A stretch of 7,095 nt of DNA from Thermoguttaceae bacterium (GTDB taxonomy: Bacteria; Planctomycetota; Planctomycetia; Pirellulales; Thermoguttaceae), in the NCBI GenBank assembly GCA_028695865.1, contig JAQVID010000156.1, positions 1-7,095 of the forward strand, given 5' to 3'. Each line of letters opens with the position of its first letter. Position 1 is the first letter of the stretch. Under the pieces are notes generated by a model. The model worked only from the letters and a program-made list of their open reading frames with translations, was not told the DNA's origin and made no database searches. This document shows positions 1 to 5,658 of the stretch, piece after piece. The position numbers and the translations under genes are program-made.

Positions 1-1335
1 GTTGGCAATATCGTCTATATCACTTGCCGAACCCAAAAACATGTTCGTGCTCGAAAGCCAAACGGAACTCTCGAACGTTTGCAACAGTTTTGGACAGGCA
101 TTGCGTTCTTTATAGGCTTCGAAATTGAGTTGATCGGCAGTATAAAACTGTTTGTATATATCAGAGGCAAGTGTCGTTCCGATAAGACCCTGGGTATAGA
201 GCGGGTCATTCGGATATCCCCCTGAAACGTGCACGCCTTCGGCACTGAGTGCCCGAACGAACTGATTTCGCGTTAGTCCTTTGAACTGGGCCGAGTCGAA
301 AATAAACGGGCACATGTACCACGAGACGTTTGTGACTCCATCGTAAAGTCGGACCGGTGTGATACCGGGAATCGCGGCCAGTCGCTTGCGAAGTCTTGCC
401 CCGTTTTCGTTGCGAATCTCGTTTTGTCGTTTGAACTTTTTCAGTTGGCAAAGCCCAATGGCCGCCTGATATTCCGCCATACGAATCTTGTTGCCCAACC
501 GATAGGAGTGTATGGTACTCGAATACGTACCGGGCAAAATCTTGCTTGCGTAACCGTAGTTGTGATACGAATAAAGACGGTCCTTGAAATCAGGATCGCT
601 CGTTACGATCGCGCCGCCTTCGCCAATCGGCATGACCTTGCTCGTCTGAAAACTGAAGCAGCCGGCGTTACCGAATGTTCCAAGATTTTTGCCTCGAATG
701 GCCGTTAGGTGTGCCTGACAACAATCTTCAACGATAAACAGATTATGCTCTTTTGCGATCTTCGCAATCGTTTCCATATCCGAAGGAATACCGCAAATGT
801 GAACCGGCAGAATCGCTTTCGTCTTGGGCGTGAGCTTCTTCAAAATCTGCTTGGGGTCAATCTGATATGTTTCCGGGTCTATATCCGCAAAGACCGGCAT
901 GGCCCCTTTATACAGAACGCCAAAGATCGAAGCGCTGAACGTATACGGCGAAATAATGACCTCGTCGCCCGGGTGAATGTCAAGTTCCATGAACGAAGCA
1001 CTCAAAGCGTTTGTCCCATTGACAACCGCCAAACAGCATTCGGCGCCAATGAGTTTGGCCCACTCATTTTCAAATTCGGTGACCAGTTTCGAGCGGGACC
1101 ACACACCGTTTTTCATTACGTTCGCGATCTGACTGTCGTCGGCAGGGTCCCAATTCGGCCAGTGTGGCCAAGCGTTTTTATGGGCACGTTCCCCACCGAG
1201 CAGCGCAGGGAGCGCAGCCGATTTCTTACCAACGTCAGAAGCGGCCTTCGCGCTTCCAATCGCTCCTGTCATCAGTACCCCGGCTCCCAGCGACCAGGCT
1301 TGCACAAAAGATCGTCTGCTGATTTTCTTTGTCAT
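1..1335 (-). CDS. DegT/DnrJ/EryC1/StrS-family PLP aminotransferase with twin-arginine export signal (3' end cut by window edge)
   Basis: The frame runs from ATG 1335 to the window edge without a stop, giving 445 visible residues; family members of this type are only slightly longer, so little is missing. AAGGAG (1341-1346) lies 5 nt upstream of the start. The N-terminus carries SRRSFVQ (6-12), a near-consensus twin-arginine motif, then a hydrophobic segment (about 13-28) and an A-K-A|A cut site near 31/32. The mature part begins LGGERA (46-51) and W-P (56-60), like the neighbouring aminotransferase. Active-site residues are kept: NGTNAL (106-111), Asp204 (VEDCCQA) and Lys233 in FQTSKVMPIGEGG (229-241). 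Export of a folded, PLP-loaded enzyme fits the Tat pathway. This would place aminotransferase-like chemistry, or a PLP-dependent variant of it, in the periplasm. Identity is sure; export is well supported; the substrate is unknown. Confidence 0.9.
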   Translation of the reverse strand, partial: MTKKISRRSFVQAWSLGAGVLMTGAIGSAKAASDVGKKSAALPALLGGERAHKNAWPHWPNWDPADDSQIANVMKNGVWSRSKLVTEFENEWAKLIGAECCLAVVNGTNALSASFMELDIHPGDEVIISPYTFSASIFGVLYKGAMPVFADIDPETYQIDPKQILKKLTPKTKAILPVHICGIPSDMETIAKIAKEHNLFIVEDCCQAHLTAIRGKNLGTFGNAGCFSFQTSKVMPIGEGGAIVTSDPDFKDRLYSYHNYGYASKILPGTYSSTIHSYRLGNKIRMAEYQAAIGLCQLKKFKRQNEIRNENGARLRKRLAAIPGITPVRLYDGVTNVSWYMCPFIFDSAQFKGLTRNQFVRALSAEGVHVSGGYPNDPLYTQGLIGTTLASDIYKQFYTADQLNFEAYKERNACPKLLQTFESSVWLSSTNMFLGSASDIDDIAN

Positions 1336-1384
1336 GATTACTCCTTGTTTGTTTTTCTCCGTTGTTGTTTTCTTACTTGTGACT

Positions 1385-2710
1385 TTATTTTTCTGCGATG
1401 AAGCCTGGATTCTCTCGAACAAACGTTGCGACTTTCACGAATCCGGCAACATATTTTTCAATCTCTTCTTTACGACAGTGCTTGAACCACGGAACCTGAA
1501 TCGTGCGATCCGTTACCGCTTCCGTAACAGGACAGGCGCCTTCGCCTTGCCGAACGTCCCGCTGACCAAAGGCCAAAGCGGTGGGGCAGCCCTGATGAAA
1601 AATGTCGGCAGTATGGAAATAAGGATGCAAATGCAGCGGATTATTGATTCCGTTCACGCAGTGCATTCCTTCGGCGCGAATCAAGTCGGAAAAAAGTCCG
1701 GCCGAACAGCCGCCAAACGCGGCAGGATCGTAATGACAGCAAGGAACATACCAGCCGCCATTCGTCGAGCCGGGCGTCGTCGGGCGATGACCAATCAGGC
1801 CCGGAATTTCCGCTTCAATTCGGTCCATAAACCAATTCATGGTACGATCAATTTCTTCAATTCGTTCCTGATAATACTTGAGTTGAACCCGACCCATGGC
1901 GGCACAAGTTTGATTCATGCGGTGCTTCACGCCCCCCAGAGGGAGTCCGATATACGGAAGCAGCGAGGGCATGGTGATTTGCGCATCCGGGGGATTGAAT
2001 CGCGACGGGGCTCCGGTTCGTTCATAATGCCCGAACGCAATACAGCGTTCAAAAAGTTCGCGATTGTTCGTCAGAACCATTCCGGCCTCGCCAATGGCAA
2101 ACGCTTTGCCGGCCATCATGCTCATCCCGGCTATGTCGCCCAGTGTACCGCATTTACGACCTTTATACAACGAGCCAACCGCGTGCGAAACATCCTCAAG
2201 AACCTTGATTCCATGTCGTCTGGCAATCTCCATGATCGGGTCCATATCGACCGGAGTCCCGCAGTAATGCACGACGACTATCGCTTTGGTTTGCTTTGAG
2301 ATTCGATGTTCAATATCGTTTGGATCGATGCAAAGCGAAACAGGATCGGCATCGGCGAAATTCACCGTCGCGCCAAGCTGAAGCGCGCTGGCACACGTTG
2401 CCCAATAAGTAAGGGAAGGGCATATCACCTCATCGCCGGCACCCACGCCACAGGCCCACATCGCCGCGGTCAGCGAGGCCGTTCCATTACAGCAGCCGAG
2501 CGCAAACCGGGCACCGTTCCATTGTGCGAATTCTTTTTCAAATTCTTTGGTTATGCCTGTTCCGCTCATATTGCCGGCGACAAGCACGTCGCGCACGGCC
2601 GCAATGTCTTCGTCCGTAACAATGGGCCAATGAAACAGTGAATCGTCCCGCTCCGGAATCGCTTTCGGACCGCCAAAATAAGCAAGATCGTTTTTTGTGA
2701 ATTGTGTCAT
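1385..2710 (-). CDS. DegT/DnrJ/EryC1/StrS-family PLP aminotransferase, cytoplasmic
   Basis: This is a 441-residue fold-type I PLP enzyme of the sugar/cyclitol aminotransferase family, which transfers an amino group (usually from Glu or Gln) to a keto-sugar or inosose. The N-terminus has YFGGPKAIP (11-19) followed by W28-P29, the layout of scyllo-inosose aminotransferase-like members. The small-domain entry GTASL (76-80) follows, then Asp173 (VLEDVSHAVG), which contacts the pyridine nitrogen. The Schiff-base Lys is Lys202 in SMMAGKAFAIGEAG (197-210), and the family's GEGG reads GEAG here. There is no signal peptide. A clear Shine-Dalgarno is missing; a GAGTAG-like stretch lies further upstream than usual. 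The gap to the Tat-signal paralogue is only 49 nt, so the two are likely co-transcribed. The substrate cannot be read. Confidence 0.92.
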   Translation of the reverse strand: MTQFTKNDLAYFGGPKAIPERDDSLFHWPIVTDEDIAAVRDVLVAGNMSGTGITKEFEKEFAQWNGARFALGCCNGTASLTAAMWACGVGAGDEVICPSLTYWATCASALQLGATVNFADADPVSLCIDPNDIEHRISKQTKAIVVVHYCGTPVDMDPIMEIARRHGIKVLEDVSHAVGSLYKGRKCGTLGDIAGMSMMAGKAFAIGEAGMVLTNNRELFERCIAFGHYERTGAPSRFNPPDAQITMPSLLPYIGLPLGGVKHRMNQTCAAMGRVQLKYYQERIEEIDRTMNWFMDRIEAEIPGLIGHRPTTPGSTNGGWYVPCCHYDPAAFGGCSAGLFSDLIRAEGMHCVNGINNPLHLHPYFHTADIFHQGCPTALAFGQRDVRQGEGACPVTEAVTDRTIQVPWFKHCRKEEIEKYVAGFVKVATFVRENPGFIAEK

Positions 2711-2799
2711 GTTCGTGTTTCTACTCTTTTTTCAGGTTGAAAAGTTAGTATCGCAAAATTTCTTTTTTGTGGTATTTGTGATATATGGGGTTGGTTGAT

Positions 2800-2909
2800 T
2801 TTTATATTGTGCGACCTGCCGCTTCCCCCCCCATTTGCCAAAGGTAAACAGGGAGTAAATCACCAAAAAAGCCATGTATCGGCCGAAGCACCAGCAGCAC
2901 AATATAAAA
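2800..2909. repeat. 13-bp perfect inverted repeat around 84 nt (MITE-like element or structured RNA candidate)
   Basis: TTTTATATTGTGC (2800-2812) and GCACAATATAAAA (2897-2909) are exact reverse complements. Allowing a 2-nt indel, similarity extends outward to GATT/AATC. A further GCTTC/GAAGC pair (2821-2825 and 2885-2889) is nested inside, near a run of eight C (2825-2832). GGTTG flanks both sides (2793-2797 and 2916-2920) and could be a 5-bp target duplication, though such a short match is weak evidence. No convincing gene lies in the 2711-2982 gap. The right arm read on the minus strand contains TATATT, a possible -10 box for the downstream aminotransferase gene. Confidence 0.6.
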
Positions 2910-2933
2910 TAATCAGGTTGCAATACGCAAAAT

Positions 2934-2957
2934 ACCGGACGACGCTCGACGACCGGT
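2934..2957 (-). terminator. Weak terminator-like hairpin after the isomerase gene
   Basis: The arms ACCGG (2934-2938) and CCGGT (2953-2957) pair over 5 bp, and the minus-strand reading continues with ATTTTG. The stem is short, the loop (14 nt) is long and the T-run is only four, so termination would be partial at best. It lies 26 nt after the isomerase stop. Confidence 0.25.
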
Positions 2958-2982
2958 GGAACACTGCGGCTTGAGTCGCTAA

Positions 2983-3930
2983 TTATTTACTTCGATATAT
3001 TTCGCCGACAAGCTTTCCGACAAGTATCGTAGCTTCATAGGCGTCTTTTTGCTGGGCCGCCGGGCTTTCCTTGTTCTCCCGCTCAATAATAAACGGACCC
3101 TTAAATCCAATATCTTTAAGCGTTTGAATGAACAGTCGGGCATTGACATCGCCTTGACCGAACGGAACTTCTTTGCCCCAATCGGTACCGCGTTTGCTTG
3201 CCCAGCAGGCGTCTTTGCAGTGAACACTTCTGACGTACTTGCCCACAAGCTTGAGAGCTTCGATTGGTTCGCCGCAGCCGTAAAGAATCATATTGGCCGG
3301 GTCGAAGTTAATATACAAATTCGTCCGATTGACGTCCGTAATGAATTGAAGCAGAGCCGGTCCGGTTTCCTGACCTGTTTCCAGATTGATTTGAAGCCCT
3401 TGTCCTGCAGCGAAATCACAACAAAAACGCATGGTATCCACAACGTCTTTATACAATGTTGATTTCGTATCATGCGGGACGAAACCCAAATGAAAACAGA
3501 CTGTATGGAGACCAAGCTTTTTGGCAAACACGCAAACGCCGCGAAACTGTTCCATTCGTTCTTTCCGCGTCGCTTCCGGAATGAGACCTACCGTTTTGCG
3601 TACAATATCAATCGACTTGTAACTCTCATTGGTAAAGCCGCTCTGAACGGAAGTAATACGCACTCCCGCTTTCTTGACCTTGTCGAGGATTATCTTGACA
3701 TCGCGGTCCGTTCGTTTGTCCGGATACGGCGCTTTAAGCTGAATCGCTTTCACGCCCATTTTCAGCGCAACGTCCAGCGGTATGCCGGTGCCGTGGTCGT
3801 CATATCGGGCAATGACCCCGATATCGATAGCCGACGCAGATACCGATTGGTCCGCCGCAAAAAGAGTCTGTGTACTTAAAAGCAGACCAGGAAAGGTTAA
3901 AATGAAAAAACGACACATTATTCTGACCAT
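2983..3930 (-). CDS. Secreted sugar isomerase/epimerase-like TIM barrel (AP-endonuclease-2 / xylose isomerase-like)
   Basis: This 315-residue protein belongs to the xylose-isomerase-like TIM-barrel superfamily, which includes IolE/IolI-type inosose enzymes, tagatose/psicose epimerases and many sugar-phosphate isomerases. The family metal ligands are all in place: Glu184 (INLETGQE), Asp210 (NFDPAN), His237 (SVHCKD) and Glu283 (FIIERE). The characteristic GQGDVN segment at 258-263 precedes the last strand. The N-terminus is a Sec-like signal peptide: Arg3/Arg7, a hydrophobic core about 8-24, and a likely cut near LFA|AD (25/26). There is no lipobox Cys, so it is probably soluble in the periplasm or outside the cell. 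It leads the cluster with two DegT-family aminotransferases, which suggests an epimerisation or isomerisation of a keto-sugar or cyclitol. The fold is sure and the substrate unknown. Confidence 0.88.
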   Translation of the reverse strand: MVRIMCRFFILTFPGLLLSTQTLFAADQSVSASAIDIGVIARYDDHGTGIPLDVALKMGVKAIQLKAPYPDKRTDRDVKIILDKVKKAGVRITSVQSGFTNESYKSIDIVRKTVGLIPEATRKERMEQFRGVCVFAKKLGLHTVCFHLGFVPHDTKSTLYKDVVDTMRFCCDFAAGQGLQINLETGQETGPALLQFITDVNRTNLYINFDPANMILYGCGEPIEALKLVGKYVRSVHCKDACWASKRGTDWGKEVPFGQGDVNARLFIQTLKDIGFKGPFIIERENKESPAAQQKDAYEATILVGKLVGEIYRSK

Positions 3931-3936
3931 GTCAAG

Positions 3937-3942
3937 CTCCTT
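3937..3942 (-). promoter_or_regulatory. Ribosome binding site deciding the isomerase start
   Basis: AAGGAG on the minus strand lies 6 nt from ATG 3930, the ideal spacing. The alternative in-frame Met five residues in (ATG 3918) has no comparable site, so the longer N-terminus, which supplies Arg3 to the signal peptide, is preferred. Confidence 0.8.
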
Positions 3943-3973
3943 ACTCGTATAACAGGGGGTCTTTTAATGCTTT

Positions 3974-3992
3974 GAGCCTGAAATCAAGGCTC
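3974..3992 (-). other. Leader hairpin 2 upstream of the isomerase gene
   Basis: GAGCCT (3974-3979) and AGGCTC (3987-3992) form a perfect 6-bp stem with a 7-nt loop. It lies 31 nt upstream of the Shine-Dalgarno sequence at 3937-3942. It does not match a riboswitch class I can recognise. Confidence 0.4.
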
Positions 3993-4026
3993 TCCACCGC
4001 ATAAAAGACAATCGTCATTTCGTTCA

Positions 4027-4047
4027 GGCAACCGTTTTTTTGTTGCC
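4027..4047 (-). other. Leader hairpin 1 upstream of the isomerase gene
   Basis: The arms 4027-4032 (GGCAAC) and 4042-4047 (GTTGCC) pair perfectly over 6 bp, with a 9-nt loop that is A-rich in the minus-strand transcript. It would lie at the start of the proposed mRNA leader. It is not followed by a U-run. Confidence 0.4.
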
Positions 4048-4056
4048 CATTCATAG

Positions 4057-4085
4057 AGCTTACACCATTTGAACGCCGGTGTCAA
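4057..4085 (-). promoter_or_regulatory. Candidate promoter for the isomerase-aminotransferase cluster
   Basis: A perfect TTGACA (minus strand, 4080-4085) is followed after 17 nt by TAAGCT (4057-4062), which matches only half of TATAAT. A start near 4050 would give a leader of about 120 nt before the isomerase ATG. The excellent -35 and ideal spacing favour it, and the weak -10 suggests activator dependence or a non-standard sigma factor. Confidence 0.4.
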
Positions 4086-4190
4086 GGATTAAATTTCGTC
4101 AAAATGAGTACAAATTGCGACACGATTGCGGCGGGAATCCCGGGCGGCTTTCGCCAGCGCACCCTCAACGTTGCCACGCTGCGCGGTTCA

Positions 4191-4220
4191 TCGAATCGCT
4201 TACACGCAACAGCGGTTCGA
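4191..4220 (+). other. 10-bp hairpin next to the repeat block
   Basis: TCGAATCGCT (4191-4200) and AGCGGTTCGA (4211-4220) pair over all 10 positions in a plus-strand RNA, with one U-G wobble and a 10-nt loop. On the minus strand the same position is an A-C mismatch. A second overlapping pairing, ATCGCT (4195-4200) with AGCGAT (4220-4225), is also perfect. The surrounding 4100-4240 sequence is GC-rich and non-coding by appearance. Confidence 0.4.
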
Positions 4221-4240
4221 GCGATAAAATTGTTGTCTGC

Positions 4241-4339
4241 GGGGTTAGAATTTTTTTGCGGGGACGCATAACAGGGGTACGGCCTGACGGCCATACCGGG
4301 TGCCTGCCATACGGAACCCCCTACGGGGTTAGGATTTTT
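4241..4339. repeat. Palindrome-rich repeat block flanked by a 15-nt direct repeat (REP/MITE-like candidate)
   Basis: GGGGTTAG-R-ATTTTT occurs at 4241-4255 and 4325-4339 with one mismatch, each preceded by C, 84 nt apart. Between the copies are a GGCC-TGAC-GGCC hairpin (arms 4278-4284 and 4289-4295, complete with one G-T wobble on the minus strand), a near-repeat GCCATAC(C)GG at 4290-4299 and 4306-4314, and a perfect AACCCC-CTAC-GGGGTT hairpin (4315-4330). The last hairpin plus AGGATTTTT resembles a plus-strand intrinsic terminator, but no plus-strand gene precedes it. The reading frames here are low in plausible protein features. The architecture resembles extragenic palindromic repeats; copy number elsewhere in the genome cannot be seen. 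Confidence 0.5.
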
Positions 4340-4365
4340 ACAGAAATCGCCGCAATTCAAAAAGT

Positions 4366-4393
4366 ATTAGAGGTCACACATTAGAGGTCACAC
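4366..4393. repeat. 14-nt perfect tandem duplication across the yqhD stop codon
   Basis: ATTAGAGGTCACAC occurs at 4366-4379 and again directly at 4380-4393. On the minus strand this is GTGTGACCTCTAAT twice. The first copy read carries the last yqhD codons and TAA, and the second lies just after the stop. The duplication leaves the protein end unchanged. Confidence 0.9.
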
Positions 4394-5535
4394 AATTGAA
4401 GAATGTCGTAGACCTCTTTTTCGCCGATGTTTTGACGGTCGCCCAATTTGCCTCGGTCGCCGATCATTTTGGCAACGGCGCGGCATACTTCGTCGGTAAC
4501 GCCGTATTCCGTCCGGGTCGCCTTGATTCCGACCGACTCAAAGAATCGCTTCGTCGCGGCAATCGTCTCATCGATGATCTGGTCCCGGTCGTCACCGGTA
4601 ATACCCCAAATACGCTTACCGAATTGAACGAGTTTATCGCCCTTTTCTTTTCGCTGATGTTGCCATAGAGCAGGCAGAACCAACGCGAGCGTTCGTCCAT
4701 GATCGGTACCGGTTTGCGCGGTGAGTTCATGACCGATCATATGAGTAGCCCAACACTGAATCGTGCCGACATTGAGCCAGCCGTTGAGTGCCCAGGTCGC
4801 CATCCAGAAAAGGTTCGCTCGAACGGTATAGTCGTCAGGATGGGCAAAAACTTTGGGGGCTTCGTCGATCAGGGCAAGAATGAGCGCTTCTGACTGGCGG
4901 TCCTGAAGCGGCGCATCGTAAGATCGCGTCATGTATTGTTCCATGACATGAACGAATGTATCGACGATTCCATTGGCGACTTGCCGCATGGGCAGCGAAA
5001 ATGTGACCGAAGGATCGATAATCGAAAATTGGGGGAAAATAAACGGCGAACTGAACGGAAGTTTTTTGTCCTGTTCGGAACGGGAGATCACGGCCAAATT
5101 GTTCATCTCCGAACCGGTCGCCGGAAGCGTTATAACGGACGCAAGCGGAATGCCCCCTTCCGTTGGGGCTTGATGCTCGACAATATCCCACGGATCGGCT
5201 CCGGAATAGCAACTGGCCACGGAAATGAACTTGGTCCCGTCAAGCGTGGAGCCGCCGCCAACGGCCAGCAGGAATCCGATTCCTTCCTTTTTAACGATCT
5301 CCACCGCCTTCATAAGCGTGGAATATTGCGGATTGGGTTCGATTCCCCCGAATTCAACAACGTCGTAACCGGCCAGCGCTTGCTTAACCTGATTGTAGAC
5401 ATTGTTTTTGAAAATGGAACCCCCGCCGTAAGTCAAGAGAACCTTGGTACCGGTCGGAATCAGTTTGGAGAGTTGGGCGATTTGCCCTTGTCCGAAAACG
5501 ATTTTAACAGGATTACAATACTGAAAATTATCCAT
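4381..5535 (-). CDS. yqhD: YqhD/BdhA-type iron-containing (NADPH-dependent) alcohol/aldehyde dehydrogenase
   Basis: The enzyme belongs to group III metal-dependent alcohol dehydrogenases, which reduce aldehydes (including butanal and glyoxal-type or lipid-derived toxic aldehydes) with NADPH in the cytosol. From ATG 5535 it has 384 residues, against 387 for E. coli YqhD. The N-terminal Rossmann-like half has TYGGGS (35-40) and AVGGGSTLDGTKF (91-103), the nucleotide-binding Gly runs. The metal ligands are all present at Asp192 and His196 (VDTFVH) and His265 and His279 (ATH...TDHG), two residues offset from YqhD D194, H198, H267 and H281. The next gene downstream lies 450 nt away. Regulation may involve the dyad over the promoter; in E. 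coli the regulator is the AraC-type YqhC, which is not seen here. An in-frame TTG at 5544 is a weaker start. A butanol dehydrogenase label would describe the same family. Confidence 0.93.
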   Translation of the reverse strand: MDNFQYCNPVKIVFGQGQIAQLSKLIPTGTKVLLTYGGGSIFKNNVYNQVKQALAGYDVVEFGGIEPNPQYSTLMKAVEIVKKEGIGFLLAVGGGSTLDGTKFISVASCYSGADPWDIVEHQAPTEGGIPLASVITLPATGSEMNNLAVISRSEQDKKLPFSSPFIFPQFSIIDPSVTFSLPMRQVANGIVDTFVHVMEQYMTRSYDAPLQDRQSEALILALIDEAPKVFAHPDDYTVRANLFWMATWALNGWLNVGTIQCWATHMIGHELTAQTGTDHGRTLALVLPALWQHQRKEKGDKLVQFGKRIWGITGDDRDQIIDETIAATKRFFESVGIKATRTEYGVTDEVCRAVAKMIGDRGKLGDRQNIGEKEVYDILQLCDL

Positions 5536-5546
5536 GGATAACAAAA

Positions 5547-5550
5547 CCTT
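5547..5550 (-). promoter_or_regulatory. Ribosome binding site deciding the yqhD start
   Basis: On the minus strand, AAGG here is 11 nt from ATG at 5535 but only 2 nt from the in-frame TTG at 5544. The second spacing is too short to work, so the ATG is preferred. This also agrees with the family N-terminus, which begins Met-(Asp/Asn)-Asn-Phe. Confidence 0.5.
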
Positions 5551-5569
5551 TCTTTCGGGTGTGTCATGT

Positions 5570-5592
5570 TATTGCATGTTCGATGTGCAATA
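5570..5592. promoter_or_regulatory. Inverted repeat in the yqhD leader
   Basis: TATTGCA (5570-5576) and TGCAATA (5586-5592) are a perfect 7-bp inverted repeat with a 9-nt loop, 34 nt upstream of the chosen yqhD ATG. It may be a second protein-binding half-site pair or an mRNA hairpin. It is AT-rich and followed by no T-run, so a terminator is unlikely. Confidence 0.3.
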
Positions 5593-5609
5593 CAAAACGA
5601 AAAGTCATA

Positions 5610-5634
5610 CGTGATACCATGCAATTCTATCACG
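5610..5634. promoter_or_regulatory. Operator-like dyad overlapping the yqhD promoter -10 region
   Basis: CGTGATA (5610-5616) and TATCACG (5628-5634) form a perfect 7-bp inverted repeat with 11 nt between arms, giving a 25-nt site of the size bound by dimeric repressors or activators. It covers the candidate -10 box (5624-5629) and would therefore fit repression. No regulator gene is present in the window, so the binding protein is unknown. Confidence 0.35.
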
Positions 5635-5653
5635 CATGGACAGGGAAAAGCAA
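5624..5653 (-). promoter_or_regulatory. Candidate sigma70-type promoter for yqhD
   Basis: On the minus strand, TTGCTT (5648-5653) and TAGAAT (5624-5629) are separated by 18 nt, in the gap between the DUF2760 stop and the yqhD start. The match to TTGACA/TATAAT is partial (4/6 and 5/6). A start about 7 nt downstream would give a leader of roughly 80 nt. The -35 box lies just outside the upstream coding region. Confidence 0.35.
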
Positions 5654-5658
5654 GTTGT

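Noticed and set aside
709..1401. Plus-strand open frame (230 codons) opposite the Tat-signal DegT gene
   Set aside because: It is antisense to a motif-complete aminotransferase, and its composition is that of a complementary-strand shadow.
1334..2299. Long plus-strand open frame (321 codons) opposite the cytosolic DegT gene
   Set aside because: It is antisense to a gene with intact family motifs; its translation is Arg/His/Asn-rich without any domain pattern and lacks a convincing ribosome binding site.
2732..2923. Small minus-strand frame (63 codons, or 47 from an internal ATG) with a short hydrophobic stretch
   Set aside because: It begins at TTG or an ATG without a Shine-Dalgarno, covers the inverted repeat and the G8 run, and has only about 12 hydrophobic residues. 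A small membrane protein cannot be excluded but is unsupported.
4315..4339. Intrinsic terminator on the plus strand (AACCCC-CTAC-GGGGTT then AGGATTTTT)
   Set aside because: No plus-strand gene or promoter precedes it, and the T-rich tail is part of the direct repeat, so it is better described as a repeat component.
4079..4384. Open frames on both strands over the palindromic block (101 and 92 codons)
   Set aside because: Their peptides are produced by hairpins and direct repeats, with no ribosome binding site or domain; open frames on both strands are typical of GC-rich repeats.
5536..5544. TTG start three codons upstream for yqhD
   Set aside because: Only 2 nt separate it from the AAGG site, and the family N-terminus aligns with the ATG at 5535.
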